In this document: positions 33,983-42,987 of the stretch, in pieces
Layout of the letters: each line of letters starts with the position of its first letter
Numbering within the stretch: position 1 is the stretch's first letter
Assembly: GCF_018917145.1 (NCBI RefSeq)
Contig: NZ_JAHLOD010000018.1
Coordinates: 1 to 64,000 of the forward strand
Length of the DNA: 64,000 nucleotides
Source: Clostridium bornimense
Lineage (GTDB): Bacteria; Bacillota; Clostridia; Clostridiales; Clostridiaceae
Direction: 5' to 3'
Translations under genes and position numbers: made by a program
Notes under the pieces: generated by a model
The model's input: only the letters and a program-made list of their open reading frames with translations
What the model was told of the DNA's origin: nothing
Databases searched by the model: none

Positions 33983-34999
33983 TTATTCTAAAGTTTCTTC
34001 TATTTCCTCTATACTAGGTAATGTTCCTTTTAAATCTTCTGGTATTTTTTCTAGTAATTTATATTCACTTACCCCAATTGGTTTTGTCATATCTTTAAGA
34101 GAATATTCTGCAACTAATCTATTTTTTTCTTTACATAATATAATTCCTATAGATGGATTATCCATATCTGTTTTTAAAATATCATCTACAGCAGAAAGAT
34201 AAAAATTAAGTTTTCCTGCATATTCTGGTTTAAATTTTCCTGTTTTTAATTCTATAACTACGTAACATCTTAACTTTAAATTATAAAATAATAAATCTAA
34301 ATAATAATCATCGCCACCTACATTTAACTTATATTGATTACCGATAAAGGCAAATCCAGAACCTAATTCCAATAATAGCTTAGTAACTTTTTTCACTAGT
34401 TGCTTTTCTATATCACGCTCATTCATTTCTTCAGTCATTGATATAAAATCAAAAATGTATGGATCTTTTAATGCTTCAACAGCAAGTTTATTATTAGGCG
34501 CTTCTAATTTTTCCATAAAATTTGTTGTTTTTGTTACATTATTTTGTCTTTCAAATAAATTGCTTTCTATTTGATGTACTAAAGTATTTCTACTCCATCC
34601 ATTTTCTGTGATTTTATCAATATACCAAATTCTCTGATCTATGTCTTTAACCTTTTCTAAAAGTGTTATATTTTGATACCAAGTAATTTGTGCAAGTACC
34701 TCTTGCACAAATTTAATGTCTTTATATTCTAGTGCAAATTTTCTCATATATTTTAAATTTCTTGTGGAAAAACCTTTTAAATCTGGGAATTCATTTTTTA
34801 TCTCTTTTGATATATTATCAATTACCTTTGATCCCCAACCTTCTTTATCTTGAAATTTTAATATTATATTTCCTATATTCCAATATAATATTAATAGTTC
34901 TCTATTTACTGATAATAGAGCTTTTTGCCTTGAGTTTTTTATTTGAGTTTTTATCCCAATTATTAATTCTTTATATTCAATAGACTTTTCTATGTTCAT
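33983..34999 (-). CDS. DUF1016/YhcG PD-(D/E)XK nuclease family protein
   Basis: 338 residues. The N-terminal helical DUF1016 domain (LLILYWNIGNIILKFQDKEGWG, then LKGFSTRNLKYMRKFAL) is followed by a C-terminal nuclease-like domain with YYLDLLFYNLKLRCYVVIELK, which holds the Asp and the Glu-x-Lys of the PD-(D/E)XK site. Such proteins recur in restriction-modification and defence loci. It lies 7 kb from the type I methylase, in the same block and orientation. Confidence 0.87.
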   Translation of the reverse strand: MNIEKSIEYKELIIGIKTQIKNSRQKALLSVNRELLILYWNIGNIILKFQDKEGWGSKVIDNISKEIKNEFPDLKGFSTRNLKYMRKFALEYKDIKFVQEVLAQITWYQNITLLEKVKDIDQRIWYIDKITENGWSRNTLVHQIESNLFERQNNVTKTTNFMEKLEAPNNKLAVEALKDPYIFDFISMTEEMNERDIEKQLVKKVTKLLLELGSGFAFIGNQYKLNVGGDDYYLDLLFYNLKLRCYVVIELKTGKFKPEYAGKLNFYLSAVDDILKTDMDNPSIGIILCKEKNRLVAEYSLKDMTKPIGVSEYKLLEKIPEDLKGTLPSIEEIEETLE

Positions 35000-35097
35000 C
35001 TATATTAAACCACCTTCTATTTTATTTGTTGATGATATGCTAATTATAACATAAGAAAATGACTCTTTTACTAGTATTCAATTTATTTAATAAATCG

Positions 35098-36057
35098 TTA
35101 TATCCTATTCAGCGGATTCCCTTCAATAGCCATCCTAATATCTTCATCATTAACATGAGTATAAATAGATACAGTATTAAGACTTTCATGATCTAATATT
35201 CTTTGTAGTGTTCTTACATCAGTTCCGTTTTTAAGAAGTAATGTAGCCATAGTATGACGTAGTTTATGAGGAGTACAATCTTCATTTATATTGGCCATAC
35301 TACAGTATTTTTTAATACTAAGTTGAACTGTTCTAGGACTTAGTTTAGTACCCCTGGTACTTATAAATAAGTAATCTTCTAAATTACTATTCCACTTTTT
35401 ATTTCTAGTTTCAAGATATTGATTTATTGATTGTTGTGATACTTCATTAAGGAAAACAATTCGTTCTTTATTTCCTTTGCCAAGAATCTTAATAGAATCA
35501 TTATGAATATCCTTAAATTTAATATTAAGAAGTTCTGATATTCTAAGTCCTAAATTAAGTAGTAATGTATATATGCAGTAATCTCTTTCTCTATTTACAG
35601 TATGGGAATAATCAATGATGTTAAGTAAATTGTTAGCTTCATATTCACTTAAATAAACAGGCATGGTCTTAGTTTTCTTAGGTGTTTTTAAATCTTCTGT
35701 GATATTTGTATCTATTGTTCCTATGTTAAATAGATACTTATAAAATACTCTTATAGATGTTATCTTCCTGGATCTTGTAGTATTCTTATTACCTTTTGTA
35801 GTATCCAGATATTTAATAAGATTATGGATATCTTCTATAGTAATACTATTTATAAATTCTTTATCAATATCAGATATAGTAATATAATCTATAGCTACAT
35901 TACTTAATGATGCTTTCTTTTCTTTTTTCATATATCTTAAAAATAAGATTAAATCACTACAATAACCATTTACAGTTCCAGCTGCTCGTCCTTGGACTGA
36001 TAATAAGTAATGTAGGAATTCTTCTAAAATAGAAGGAAGTTTTATAATTTCTTTCAT
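35098..36057 (-). CDS. Tyrosine recombinase (XerC/D-like)
   Basis: 319 residues: SAM-like N-terminal core-binding domain (10-115) and catalytic domain with Arg172 (LGLRISELL), His264 and Arg267 (PHKLRH), His290 (LDHESLN) and nucleophile Tyr299 (SIYTHV). A complete site-specific recombinase. It lies 1.2 kb downstream of hsdS; recombinases in this position often shuffle hsdS specificity cassettes, but no second hsdS is visible here. ACGT palindrome copy 4 lies 70 bases upstream of its start. Confidence 0.9.
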   Translation of the reverse strand: MKEIIKLPSILEEFLHYLLSVQGRAAGTVNGYCSDLILFLRYMKKEKKASLSNVAIDYITISDIDKEFINSITIEDIHNLIKYLDTTKGNKNTTRSRKITSIRVFYKYLFNIGTIDTNITEDLKTPKKTKTMPVYLSEYEANNLLNIIDYSHTVNRERDYCIYTLLLNLGLRISELLNIKFKDIHNDSIKILGKGNKERIVFLNEVSQQSINQYLETRNKKWNSNLEDYLFISTRGTKLSPRTVQLSIKKYCSMANINEDCTPHKLRHTMATLLLKNGTDVRTLQRILDHESLNTVSIYTHVNDEDIRMAIEGNPLNRI

Positions 36058-36126
36058 TGGTTCACCTCTTTATATACTATATTTTATATAAAAGTTATAA
36101 TTTAGATTATAAATCTAAAATAAAAT

Positions 36127-36141
36127 CTTACGTGACGTAAG
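36127..36141. repeat. ACGT palindrome, copy 4
   Basis: CTTACGTGACGTAAG centred at 36134. Flank AAATAAAATCTTACGT is shared with copy 6 at 51811. Confidence 0.8.
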
Positions 36142-36645
36142 TTTTAAAAAATGTAGATAAAATTATATGAATTAATTATATTACACTAAATTATAAATTA
36201 ATACTAGAACATAATCTTTTTATTTCTAAAATGATAATCAAAACTAAAATTCTTGGAGTTCACATAGAATTTAATGGCAAAGAAAAAAAGCACCCATCCA
36301 ACCCAAAATAGTGCTTTTTTCTCTTAAATTCAAATAAATTTTATCCAATAGCCCTAAAACAAAATAAATGTTCTAAGACTTGCTTAGTGTTCCAGCACTA
36401 AGCTCTTCTTATTTATATTATATCAAATTTTTATATAATATAAATTGCCTTATTTTTATAATATAAAAGCAGCATCTATTGGCTATAGTACTGCTTTTCT
36501 TTACATATTCCCTTTGTATATTCAGAAAAAGTATTCAAATGAAAAAATACTATGTCTTTATTATACATATTTTTCTATGTATTAATCAACTATTACTATC
36601 TTAATTTATAAATTCAAATATAATCGAATTAAGCTATAGAAATTA
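36142..36645. other. Gene-free stretch with three hairpins
   Basis: No gene was found. AAAAAAGCAC/GTGCTTTTTT (36284-36293/36311-36320) and AAAAGCAG/CTGCTTTT (36465-36472/36491-36498) look like terminators usable on both strands. GCTTAGTG-TTCCAG-CACTAAGC (36382-36403) lies between them. A small RNA bounded by the two terminators is possible. Confidence 0.4.
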
Positions 36646-36858
36646 TTAACGTACAATACCTTCATTAGATCTTAAAATTATATTAGGAAGCCACCCCTTA
36701 TATAACATAGCTTCATTCTCTTTATAATTAATACACCACTTATCTAATTTTACTTTATCTTTACTGTGTATTTGATAAAGATCATTTAATTTGAATTTCT
36801 CGATATACTTATTTTCTATCGTTTCATAACTAAAAAAACATTTTTCTTCATTATACAT
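36646..36858 (-). CDS. Small hypothetical protein
   Basis: 70 residues, charged and aromatic (CFFSYETIENKYIEKFKLND, then KWCINYKENEAMLYKGWLPN). AGGAGG nine bases before the ATG makes it a likely real gene. Unknown family. Confidence 0.55.
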   Translation of the reverse strand: MYNEEKCFFSYETIENKYIEKFKLNDLYQIHSKDKVKLDKWCINYKENEAMLYKGWLPNIILRSNEGIVR

Positions 36859-36970
36859 ATTCTATTACCTCCTCAATATATATACTTTAAATAGTCTTCT
36901 TAGAAGAAATCTTAGTATATTCTAAAGTAATTACATTCTAAGTATATATGAATTTCAATGTAATACCATA

Positions 36971-37015
36971 ATATAGAAATAAGAATGTACGTGACGTACA
37001 TTCTTATTTCTATAT
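36971..37015. repeat. ACGT palindrome, copy 5: 45-bp perfect palindrome
   Basis: Centre at 36993. Twenty-two perfectly paired bases on each side around TACGTGACGTA, overlapping the ydbC stop codon. As RNA it would form a long hairpin at the ydbC 3' end and could act as terminator, though the following T run is weak. Confidence 0.85.
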
Positions 37016-37231
37016 ATCCATATTATTAAGTAACTCTTTTAATGCTTTTAACTCATCTACAGTAAGAGTAATACCTTTACCCATTTTGTCATGCTCTGGA
37101 GCCCATTCTCTTAAATCATATTTAGCGTCTCTACCATTCCAGCTAATAAGGTTTAATTCTTTCTTCCATCCTTTAGCTGATTCTGATATTGAGCCTAATT
37201 CTTTTTCTATTTCATATTTTATATCTGCCAT
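37010..37231 (-). CDS. ydbC: YdbC-like PC4 single-stranded DNA-binding protein
   Basis: 73 residues from ATG 37231 (MADIKYEIEKELG), with AAGGAGGT seven bases upstream. GWKKELNLISWNGRDAKYDL, then REWAPEHDKMGKGITLT, is the YdbC/PC4 fold described in lactococci, a small dimer binding single-stranded DNA. Possible roles are repair, recombination or transcription. The flanking genes are hsdS and the recombinase region. The stop codon lies in the 45-bp palindrome. Confidence 0.87.
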   Translation of the reverse strand: MADIKYEIEKELGSISESAKGWKKELNLISWNGRDAKYDLREWAPEHDKMGKGITLTVDELKALKELLNNMDI

Positions 37232-37298
37232 TAAATGTACCTCCTTCAGATTATAACTTTGCAATTAATACTAAAACTATGTACCCATGTTATTATTT

Positions 37299-38852
37299 TT
37301 ATACTAATTCTTCTGCTTTACTTAAAGCTATTTCTTTAGCTTGTACACCTTCGATTCCTGAAGATTTACCATCAATTAAATCTTGTAATTTATCTAAATA
37401 TTCCATAATCTCATCTATCTTAGCTACTATACGTTTTTGTTCTTGGAGTGGTGGTAAAGCAAATAACATCTTTTTAAAGATATCAAAAGGTGGTATATTT
37501 TTTATAGCAGAGCCTTTACTTGATTCTTTTGCAGTAATCTTAAGTATAGATTCAAAATAAATTAAAAAATAATCAATATTTATACCATCAAAAATATTCA
37601 TTTTCATTAATGCTTGGTTAATAACACCTCGTTCTATTCCCTTTGGCATAATATATGTTTCACCTATAGTACCTGCACAACTTACTATAATATCTCCTTC
37701 AAATACTTCAAATCCTTTCAATTTGGATTCAAAATATTCCTTTGTTACGTAGTAATCACCTAATTTCCAATTTTTATTAATAGCATTTTTTTGTTCATAT
37801 ACTTTAATTGTATTTTCTGATTTAGGAACAAACATACTTTTCGTAATGGTACTACCAAATGGTCCTTTTTTATAGGAGCCTATTTCACCCAATCTACACC
37901 ATTCCCACCCCTCAGGAATCTCAAAAGCTTTCTCTTCTTCACTAATCTCAGGCAATAGCTTTTCTTTCTTTATCTTTTTTTCTTTTATTAGCTGCTCTTT
38001 TTCTTTCTTTATTTTTTCTAACAATACTGATGCAGGTTCATCATCTGGATCTTGTGGCACCAATTTACCCTGTATTGCTAGTTGTAATACTTTATCTCTT
38101 GTAATATCGATATTTTTAGATAATGCTTCTTTATTTTCACCTAACTTATCTATTATAGAAAATAATTCATCTACCTTTGCTACAATACGTTTTTGTTCTT
38201 GGAGTGGTGGCAATGGAATTATTAGACTTCTCAATGCTTTTAAAGATAAATTCTTTATTGTGGTGCCTGTTAATTCAGTATTTATTTGTTTTATGATAAA
38301 ATTTGTTTTGAACACCTTAGCAATATACCCCTTGGTTATTTTGTTAAAGACATTTAAATAAGCAGCACTCTTTCCCAACACAACTTTTTCTTTATTATAA
38401 AACGCAGTATTTCCAATAGTACCATTTATTGAAATAAGAATAGTATTTTCATTTAAGTCTTTCCTATACTTAAAATATTCATCATAGGATACCTTTTTTG
38501 TATCTTCTTTTATTTTGATTTTATCGTCTACTAGATTATTACCATTTATGAAATAATACTCTCCATCATTACAATATTTTGGTGTGCCGTGTAAACCATC
38601 CCCAATTTTACTTGTAATATATTCAGCTCTTACCCATTCCCACCCCTCAGGAATCTCAAAAGCCTTCTCTTCTTCACTAATCTCAGGTAATGGCTTTTCT
38701 TTCTTTATCTTCTTTTCTTTTATCAGCTGTTCTTTTTCTTTCTTTATTCTTTCTAATAGTACCGATGCCGGTTCATCATTTGGATCTTGTGGCACTAGCT
38801 TACCTTGTATAGCTAATTGAAGAATTTTATTTTTAAGTTCATCTACTCTCAT
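37299..38852 (-). CDS. hsdS: Type I restriction specificity subunit HsdS
   Basis: 517 residues with two target-recognition domains, each followed by a conserved helical spacer. The block LQLAIQGKLVPQDP, then DEPASVLLE, then KEKEQLIKEKKIKKEK, and EKAFEIPEGWEW occurs twice (start and middle). Each recognition domain ends with PPLQEQKRIVAK. HsdS sets the bipartite DNA target for methylation and cutting. The start shares one base with the hsdM stop (TAATG). The near-identical repeats of about 190 bp (37901-38094 and 38635-38826) are substrates for recombination. Confidence 0.93.
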   Translation of the reverse strand: MRVDELKNKILQLAIQGKLVPQDPNDEPASVLLERIKKEKEQLIKEKKIKKEKPLPEISEEEKAFEIPEGWEWVRAEYITSKIGDGLHGTPKYCNDGEYYFINGNNLVDDKIKIKEDTKKVSYDEYFKYRKDLNENTILISINGTIGNTAFYNKEKVVLGKSAAYLNVFNKITKGYIAKVFKTNFIIKQINTELTGTTIKNLSLKALRSLIIPLPPLQEQKRIVAKVDELFSIIDKLGENKEALSKNIDITRDKVLQLAIQGKLVPQDPDDEPASVLLEKIKKEKEQLIKEKKIKKEKLLPEISEEEKAFEIPEGWEWCRLGEIGSYKKGPFGSTITKSMFVPKSENTIKVYEQKNAINKNWKLGDYYVTKEYFESKLKGFEVFEGDIIVSCAGTIGETYIMPKGIERGVINQALMKMNIFDGINIDYFLIYFESILKITAKESSKGSAIKNIPPFDIFKKMLFALPPLQEQKRIVAKIDEIMEYLDKLQDLIDGKSSGIEGVQAKEIALSKAEELV

Positions 38853-40303
38853 TATTCTTCAATCCCTTCTAGTGCTTTTTCTAGTTTATCAACTAAAGAT
38901 ACTATATTAGTAGCCCTTGTATCTAAATCATCTAAAAGCTCTTTTAATGTATATTCATGTTCTATCGTTACCTTATTAGGATTTTTAATATCAAGATTAT
39001 ATCCATTGTTTTTAATTTCGTCTATAGTCACTGAATATGCATTTTCATCATTATTATCTCTATTATTCCACCAGGCTCTAACACCATCTAAATGCACTGA
39101 TTTAAAAGGTTTTGTTTTACTAAAGCTTTTATATCCTTCTGGTAATGGAATGTCGTAATAATCAATTTTTTTAGTTTCTCCAGTTTTATCAAAGAAAAGC
39201 ATATTAGTAGTTATTGAAGTATATGGAGCAAAAACACCTGCTGGTAACTTAATTATAGTATGTAGGTTACATTCTGTAAGTAATCTTTCTTTAAGAATCT
39301 TTTGACTATTTTCTGTACCAAATAAAAAGTTATCAGGAAGGATTATTCCTACTTTACCATTTTTCTTTAATCTATAAAGAATTAATGCCACAAATAAATC
39401 TGCTGTTTCACTTGTTTGAAGCTCTGTTGGAAAATTCATTTGTATAGCTTTTTCTTCTGTTCCACCATAAGGAGGATTCATTAAAATTCTATCGAATCTA
39501 TCATTTTCTTTATATTCTCTTACATTTTTGCCTAAAGAATTGCCATGCAATATATTAGGTTCATCTATATCATGTAATAATAAATTAGTCATACATAATA
39601 AATGTGGTAATGCCTTCTTTTCGATTCCATAGATACTACTATTAATAATTTCTTTATCCTTAGGAGTCTTAATTTGCTTTTCTAATATATTCATAGCAGA
39701 TGTTAAAAAACCACCAGTACCACAGGCTAAGTCAGCTATCTTTTGTCCTATTTTTAAATCTAACATCTCAGCAATAAAATCTGTAGTTGGTCTTGGAGAA
39801 TAAAATTCACCAGACTTTCCTGCACTTTGTAAATCTTTTAAAATAGTTTCATATATATCATTAAAAGAATGTCTTTCAGTATATTCAGTAAAATCTATTT
39901 CATCAATAAGGTTTATTACTTGTCTTATCAACACACCATTTTTCATATAATTAAAGGCATCTTCAAAAACATCCTTAACTATCGCACTTCTTTTAGGTGT
40001 AGTTTCATCTACTTCTAAATTTTTTAATGTAGGAAATAACTTATCATTTATAAATTCTAATAAAGCTTCTCCAGTTAATGCTTCCCCATCTTTTTTATCT
40101 ACAGCCCATTCTCTCCATCTAAGTTCTTCTGGAATTATACTTTCATAATCATCATCATATAACTCCCAAAGTTCTTCTTTAGAATCATATACCTTTAAAA
40201 ATAATATCCATACAATTTGCGCTATTCTTTGTGCATCACCATCTACACCACTATCTTGTCGCATGATATTTTGTAATCTTTTTATTAAATTATCTATCCC
40301 CAT
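38852..40303 (-). CDS. hsdM: Type I methyltransferase subunit HsdM
   Basis: 483 residues. N-terminal HsdM helical domain (1-140), then the N6-adenine methylase fold: SAM motif DLACGTGGF (191-199) and catalytic NPPYG (276-280). With HsdS it methylates adenine at the bipartite target and protects host DNA. Complete. Downstream of hsdR but separated from it by an intrinsic terminator, so it may have its own promoter. The AAAGGGG site supports the start. Confidence 0.94.
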   Translation of the reverse strand: MGIDNLIKRLQNIMRQDSGVDGDAQRIAQIVWILFLKVYDSKEELWELYDDDYESIIPEELRWREWAVDKKDGEALTGEALLEFINDKLFPTLKNLEVDETTPKRSAIVKDVFEDAFNYMKNGVLIRQVINLIDEIDFTEYTERHSFNDIYETILKDLQSAGKSGEFYSPRPTTDFIAEMLDLKIGQKIADLACGTGGFLTSAMNILEKQIKTPKDKEIINSSIYGIEKKALPHLLCMTNLLLHDIDEPNILHGNSLGKNVREYKENDRFDRILMNPPYGGTEEKAIQMNFPTELQTSETADLFVALILYRLKKNGKVGIILPDNFLFGTENSQKILKERLLTECNLHTIIKLPAGVFAPYTSITTNMLFFDKTGETKKIDYYDIPLPEGYKSFSKTKPFKSVHLDGVRAWWNNRDNNDENAYSVTIDEIKNNGYNLDIKNPNKVTIEHEYTLKELLDDLDTRATNIVSLVDKLEKALEGIEE

Positions 40304-40373
40304 CTATATTTCCCCTTTTATCTTTCTTAATCTACACAAAATCATTATAAAATATATTAATTTCTAATTCTAT

Positions 40374-40400
40374 AAAAAAAGGAATTATTTCTAATTCCTT
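40374..40400 (-). terminator. Intrinsic terminator between hsdR and hsdM
   Basis: On the minus strand AAGGAATT pairs with AATTCCTT (40379-40386/40393-40400), followed by seven T. It lies right after the hsdR stop. Confidence 0.75.
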
Positions 40401-40406
40401 AACAAT

Positions 40407-42761
40407 CTACATATATATTTCTTTTTCCAGTTCCATAACAGCTTCGAGATATTTTTTCTTGTTCCCAAAGAGTTTTACTATCTTCAAAGGACTTCCAAAC
40501 TCCTTAAAATCATCTAATTCTAATACTTTAGTATCTTCTAAATTAACGATACCTTCATTCATATATCTATCTAATAACTTTTCTAAAACATTCTTTGCCA
40601 TATCAGAATACTTGTATAGATAGCCCCTTTTCTTTACATTATTAGCTCTTTCAGCTTTAGTTAATGGTTTCTTATCAAAAGCAATATGACATATTAAATC
40701 AAAATCATCAATATCAGGATTTCCTATATCTTCTCTAAGAGCATCCAATAATACCCCTTGCTCCTTCAATTCCTCAATAATAGCAGCCTTTTTTTCTTCA
40801 CTATTCCAACGGTTTAAAAAGTGATCTAATGTAGCAAATTCATTAAGAATATTTTTCTTAGAATAATCCTTAATAGATTCAGTAATTAACTTACCATCTT
40901 TATCATAATACTGAACTCTCTCACTAATAATCTTTACTTCTACATCATTAACATAATACTTTTTAGGTTTGTTATCTTCTCCTTCTTCAGAAATATCTCC
41001 ACCACCATTATTAGGATATGATCCACTATCTGTATCGCCACCTTCTCCATCAGTTGGAATTACATCGTCATCATCATCGTTTGGCTCATAAATCTGAACT
41101 GGTTCCCCATCCCAATCGGGATCTGCAAAAAGTCTTGAAGCATTTCTAAAGTCCATAATAGTAAAATATTCTTTACCATACTCTGGTTTTAATCTTGTAC
41201 CACGTCCAATAATCTGCTTAAATTCTGTCATACCATTATCACCAAAGATATTATCAAGAACAATAAGCTTGCAAGTCTTGCAATCAACGCCAGTAGTCAT
41301 AAGTTTACTAGTGGTTACTATAGTTGGATAAAGACTTTCTTCATCAATAAAATTATCTAGTTGTGCTTTACCTTCTGCATTATCTCCAGTAATAGTCATA
41401 ACATATCTATAATCTTCAGCTACTAAATCTCTATTTTCATTTCTCAATGCCTGTGCCATTCTTTCAGCATGATTTATATCAACACAAAAAACTATAGTTT
41501 TACTAAATCTATCTGTCTTCTTTAAAAACTCAGTAACCTTCTGCGCTACCTTTTTAGTTCTATCATCTATAACAATATTTTTATCAAAATCTTTTACGTT
41601 ATATTCTCTATCCTCAATTACATTACCATATATATCAACCTTACCTTTAGTAGGTCTATATCCTTCTAAATCCTTATCAAGACCAATTCTAATAACCTTA
41701 TAAGGAGCTAAAAAACCATCTTCTATTCCTTGCTTTAAACTATAGGTATAGATAGGTTTCCCAAAGTAATCTATATTACTAACATCCTTTGTTTCCTTTG
41801 GAGTTGCTGTAAGACCAATTTGTGTAGCAGTAGTAAAATATTCTAGAACTGCTCTCCATCTACTTTCTTCTCTAGAGCTACCCCTATGACATTCATCTAT
41901 TACAATTAAATCAAAAAAATCAGGACTTAATTGTTTCAATACTTCTAATGGATCATCACCATTACTTGATAATTGATGATAAAGTGATAAATACACCTCG
42001 TAGGAACTATCAATAGTTCTGTTTTCTATCTTTGTCATTACTTTAGAAAAAGGACTAAAATCATTTTGCATAGTTTGATCAACTAATATATTTCTATCAG
42101 CAAGAAATAATATCTTTTTCTTTCTTCTTGATTTCCAAAGTCTATATATAATATTAAATGCAACATAAGTTTTACCAACCCCAGTAGCCATAACAAGAAG
42201 TATTCTATTTTGCCCTTTAGCTATTGCTTCAATAGTTCTATTTATTGCATTTCTTTGATAATATCTAGGTTGCTTATCACCAGCTTGAAAATAATAAGGC
42301 TCAGTAATTATTTTCTCTTCTTCTTCAGTTAATCCTTTATTTTCTATATATCTATTCCACAATTCATCACAACTTGGAAATTCATCTAAAGATAATTCTC
42401 TTTCTGTTCCCTTCAACATATCATGTTCTAAAAATCCATCTCCATTACTACTATAAACAAAAGGAACATCTAATATAGCGCCATACTCTATACCCTGTTG
42501 CATACCTGAACCAATAGAATGTTTATTATCTTTAGCTTCAATAATAGCTAAAGGAATATTAGGCTTATAAAATAATATATAATCAGCTCTCTTTTTCTTT
42601 CCCCTACTAGTTATATTTCCCCTTACAATTACACGACCATCAGTAAAAGTATACTCAGCTCTAACCTGTCTTTTTATATCCCAACCAGCTCTTTCAATAG
42701 CAGGAGTTATATATTTCATTTTAATATCTTCTTCACTCATAGACTTTTTATTGAATACCAT
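40407..42761 (-). CDS. hsdR: Type I restriction endonuclease subunit HsdR
   Basis: 784 residues, EcoEI-like in size. N-terminal nuclease with Asp60 and Glu75-x-Lys77 (RADYILFYKP...IIEAKD), then an SF2 translocase: Walker A ATGVGKT (192-198), DECH box (289-292), LTATPKET, and motif VI QIIGRGTRL. A Gly/Asp-rich linker at about 575-600 precedes the C-terminal helical domain that docks on HsdM. It pumps DNA and cuts unmodified DNA. Complete, with AAAGGAG before the ATG. Confidence 0.94.
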   Translation of the reverse strand: MVFNKKSMSEEDIKMKYITPAIERAGWDIKRQVRAEYTFTDGRVIVRGNITSRGKKKRADYILFYKPNIPLAIIEAKDNKHSIGSGMQQGIEYGAILDVPFVYSSNGDGFLEHDMLKGTERELSLDEFPSCDELWNRYIENKGLTEEEEKIITEPYYFQAGDKQPRYYQRNAINRTIEAIAKGQNRILLVMATGVGKTYVAFNIIYRLWKSRRKKKILFLADRNILVDQTMQNDFSPFSKVMTKIENRTIDSSYEVYLSLYHQLSSNGDDPLEVLKQLSPDFFDLIVIDECHRGSSREESRWRAVLEYFTTATQIGLTATPKETKDVSNIDYFGKPIYTYSLKQGIEDGFLAPYKVIRIGLDKDLEGYRPTKGKVDIYGNVIEDREYNVKDFDKNIVIDDRTKKVAQKVTEFLKKTDRFSKTIVFCVDINHAERMAQALRNENRDLVAEDYRYVMTITGDNAEGKAQLDNFIDEESLYPTIVTTSKLMTTGVDCKTCKLIVLDNIFGDNGMTEFKQIIGRGTRLKPEYGKEYFTIMDFRNASRLFADPDWDGEPVQIYEPNDDDDDVIPTDGEGGDTDSGSYPNNGGGDISEEGEDNKPKKYYVNDVEVKIISERVQYYDKDGKLITESIKDYSKKNILNEFATLDHFLNRWNSEEKKAAIIEELKEQGVLLDALREDIGNPDIDDFDLICHIAFDKKPLTKAERANNVKKRGYLYKYSDMAKNVLEKLLDRYMNEGIVNLEDTKVLELDDFKEFGSPLKIVKLFGNKKKYLEAVMELEKEIYM

Positions 42762-42933
42762 AGCCCCAACTCCTTTAGTAATATTTTATATATATTAAAT
42801 ATTTTATTCAATATGTAAATTACTAAAAGCTGAGTGTGTATAACATACATTAAAATTTTCATTTTACTTTTAATATTATAAAAGCACCGAAAAAATTATA
42901 GACTTTCATTCCTCAACATGTTAAAGCAATAAT

Positions 42934-42960
42934 AAAAGACTGCATATACTGCAGTCTTTT
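42934..42960. terminator. Bidirectional terminator
   Basis: AAAAGACTGCA (42934-42944) pairs perfectly with TGCAGTCTTTT (42950-42960) around a TATAC loop, downstream of the split gene. Confidence 0.85.
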
Positions 42961-42987
42961 CATCTTATGGGTAAGAACTAATAGATT

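Noticed and set aside
37901-38826. Two hsdS genes or a gene duplication
   Set aside because: It is one continuous 517-codon frame; the repeats are the normal conserved spacers of a two-domain HsdS.
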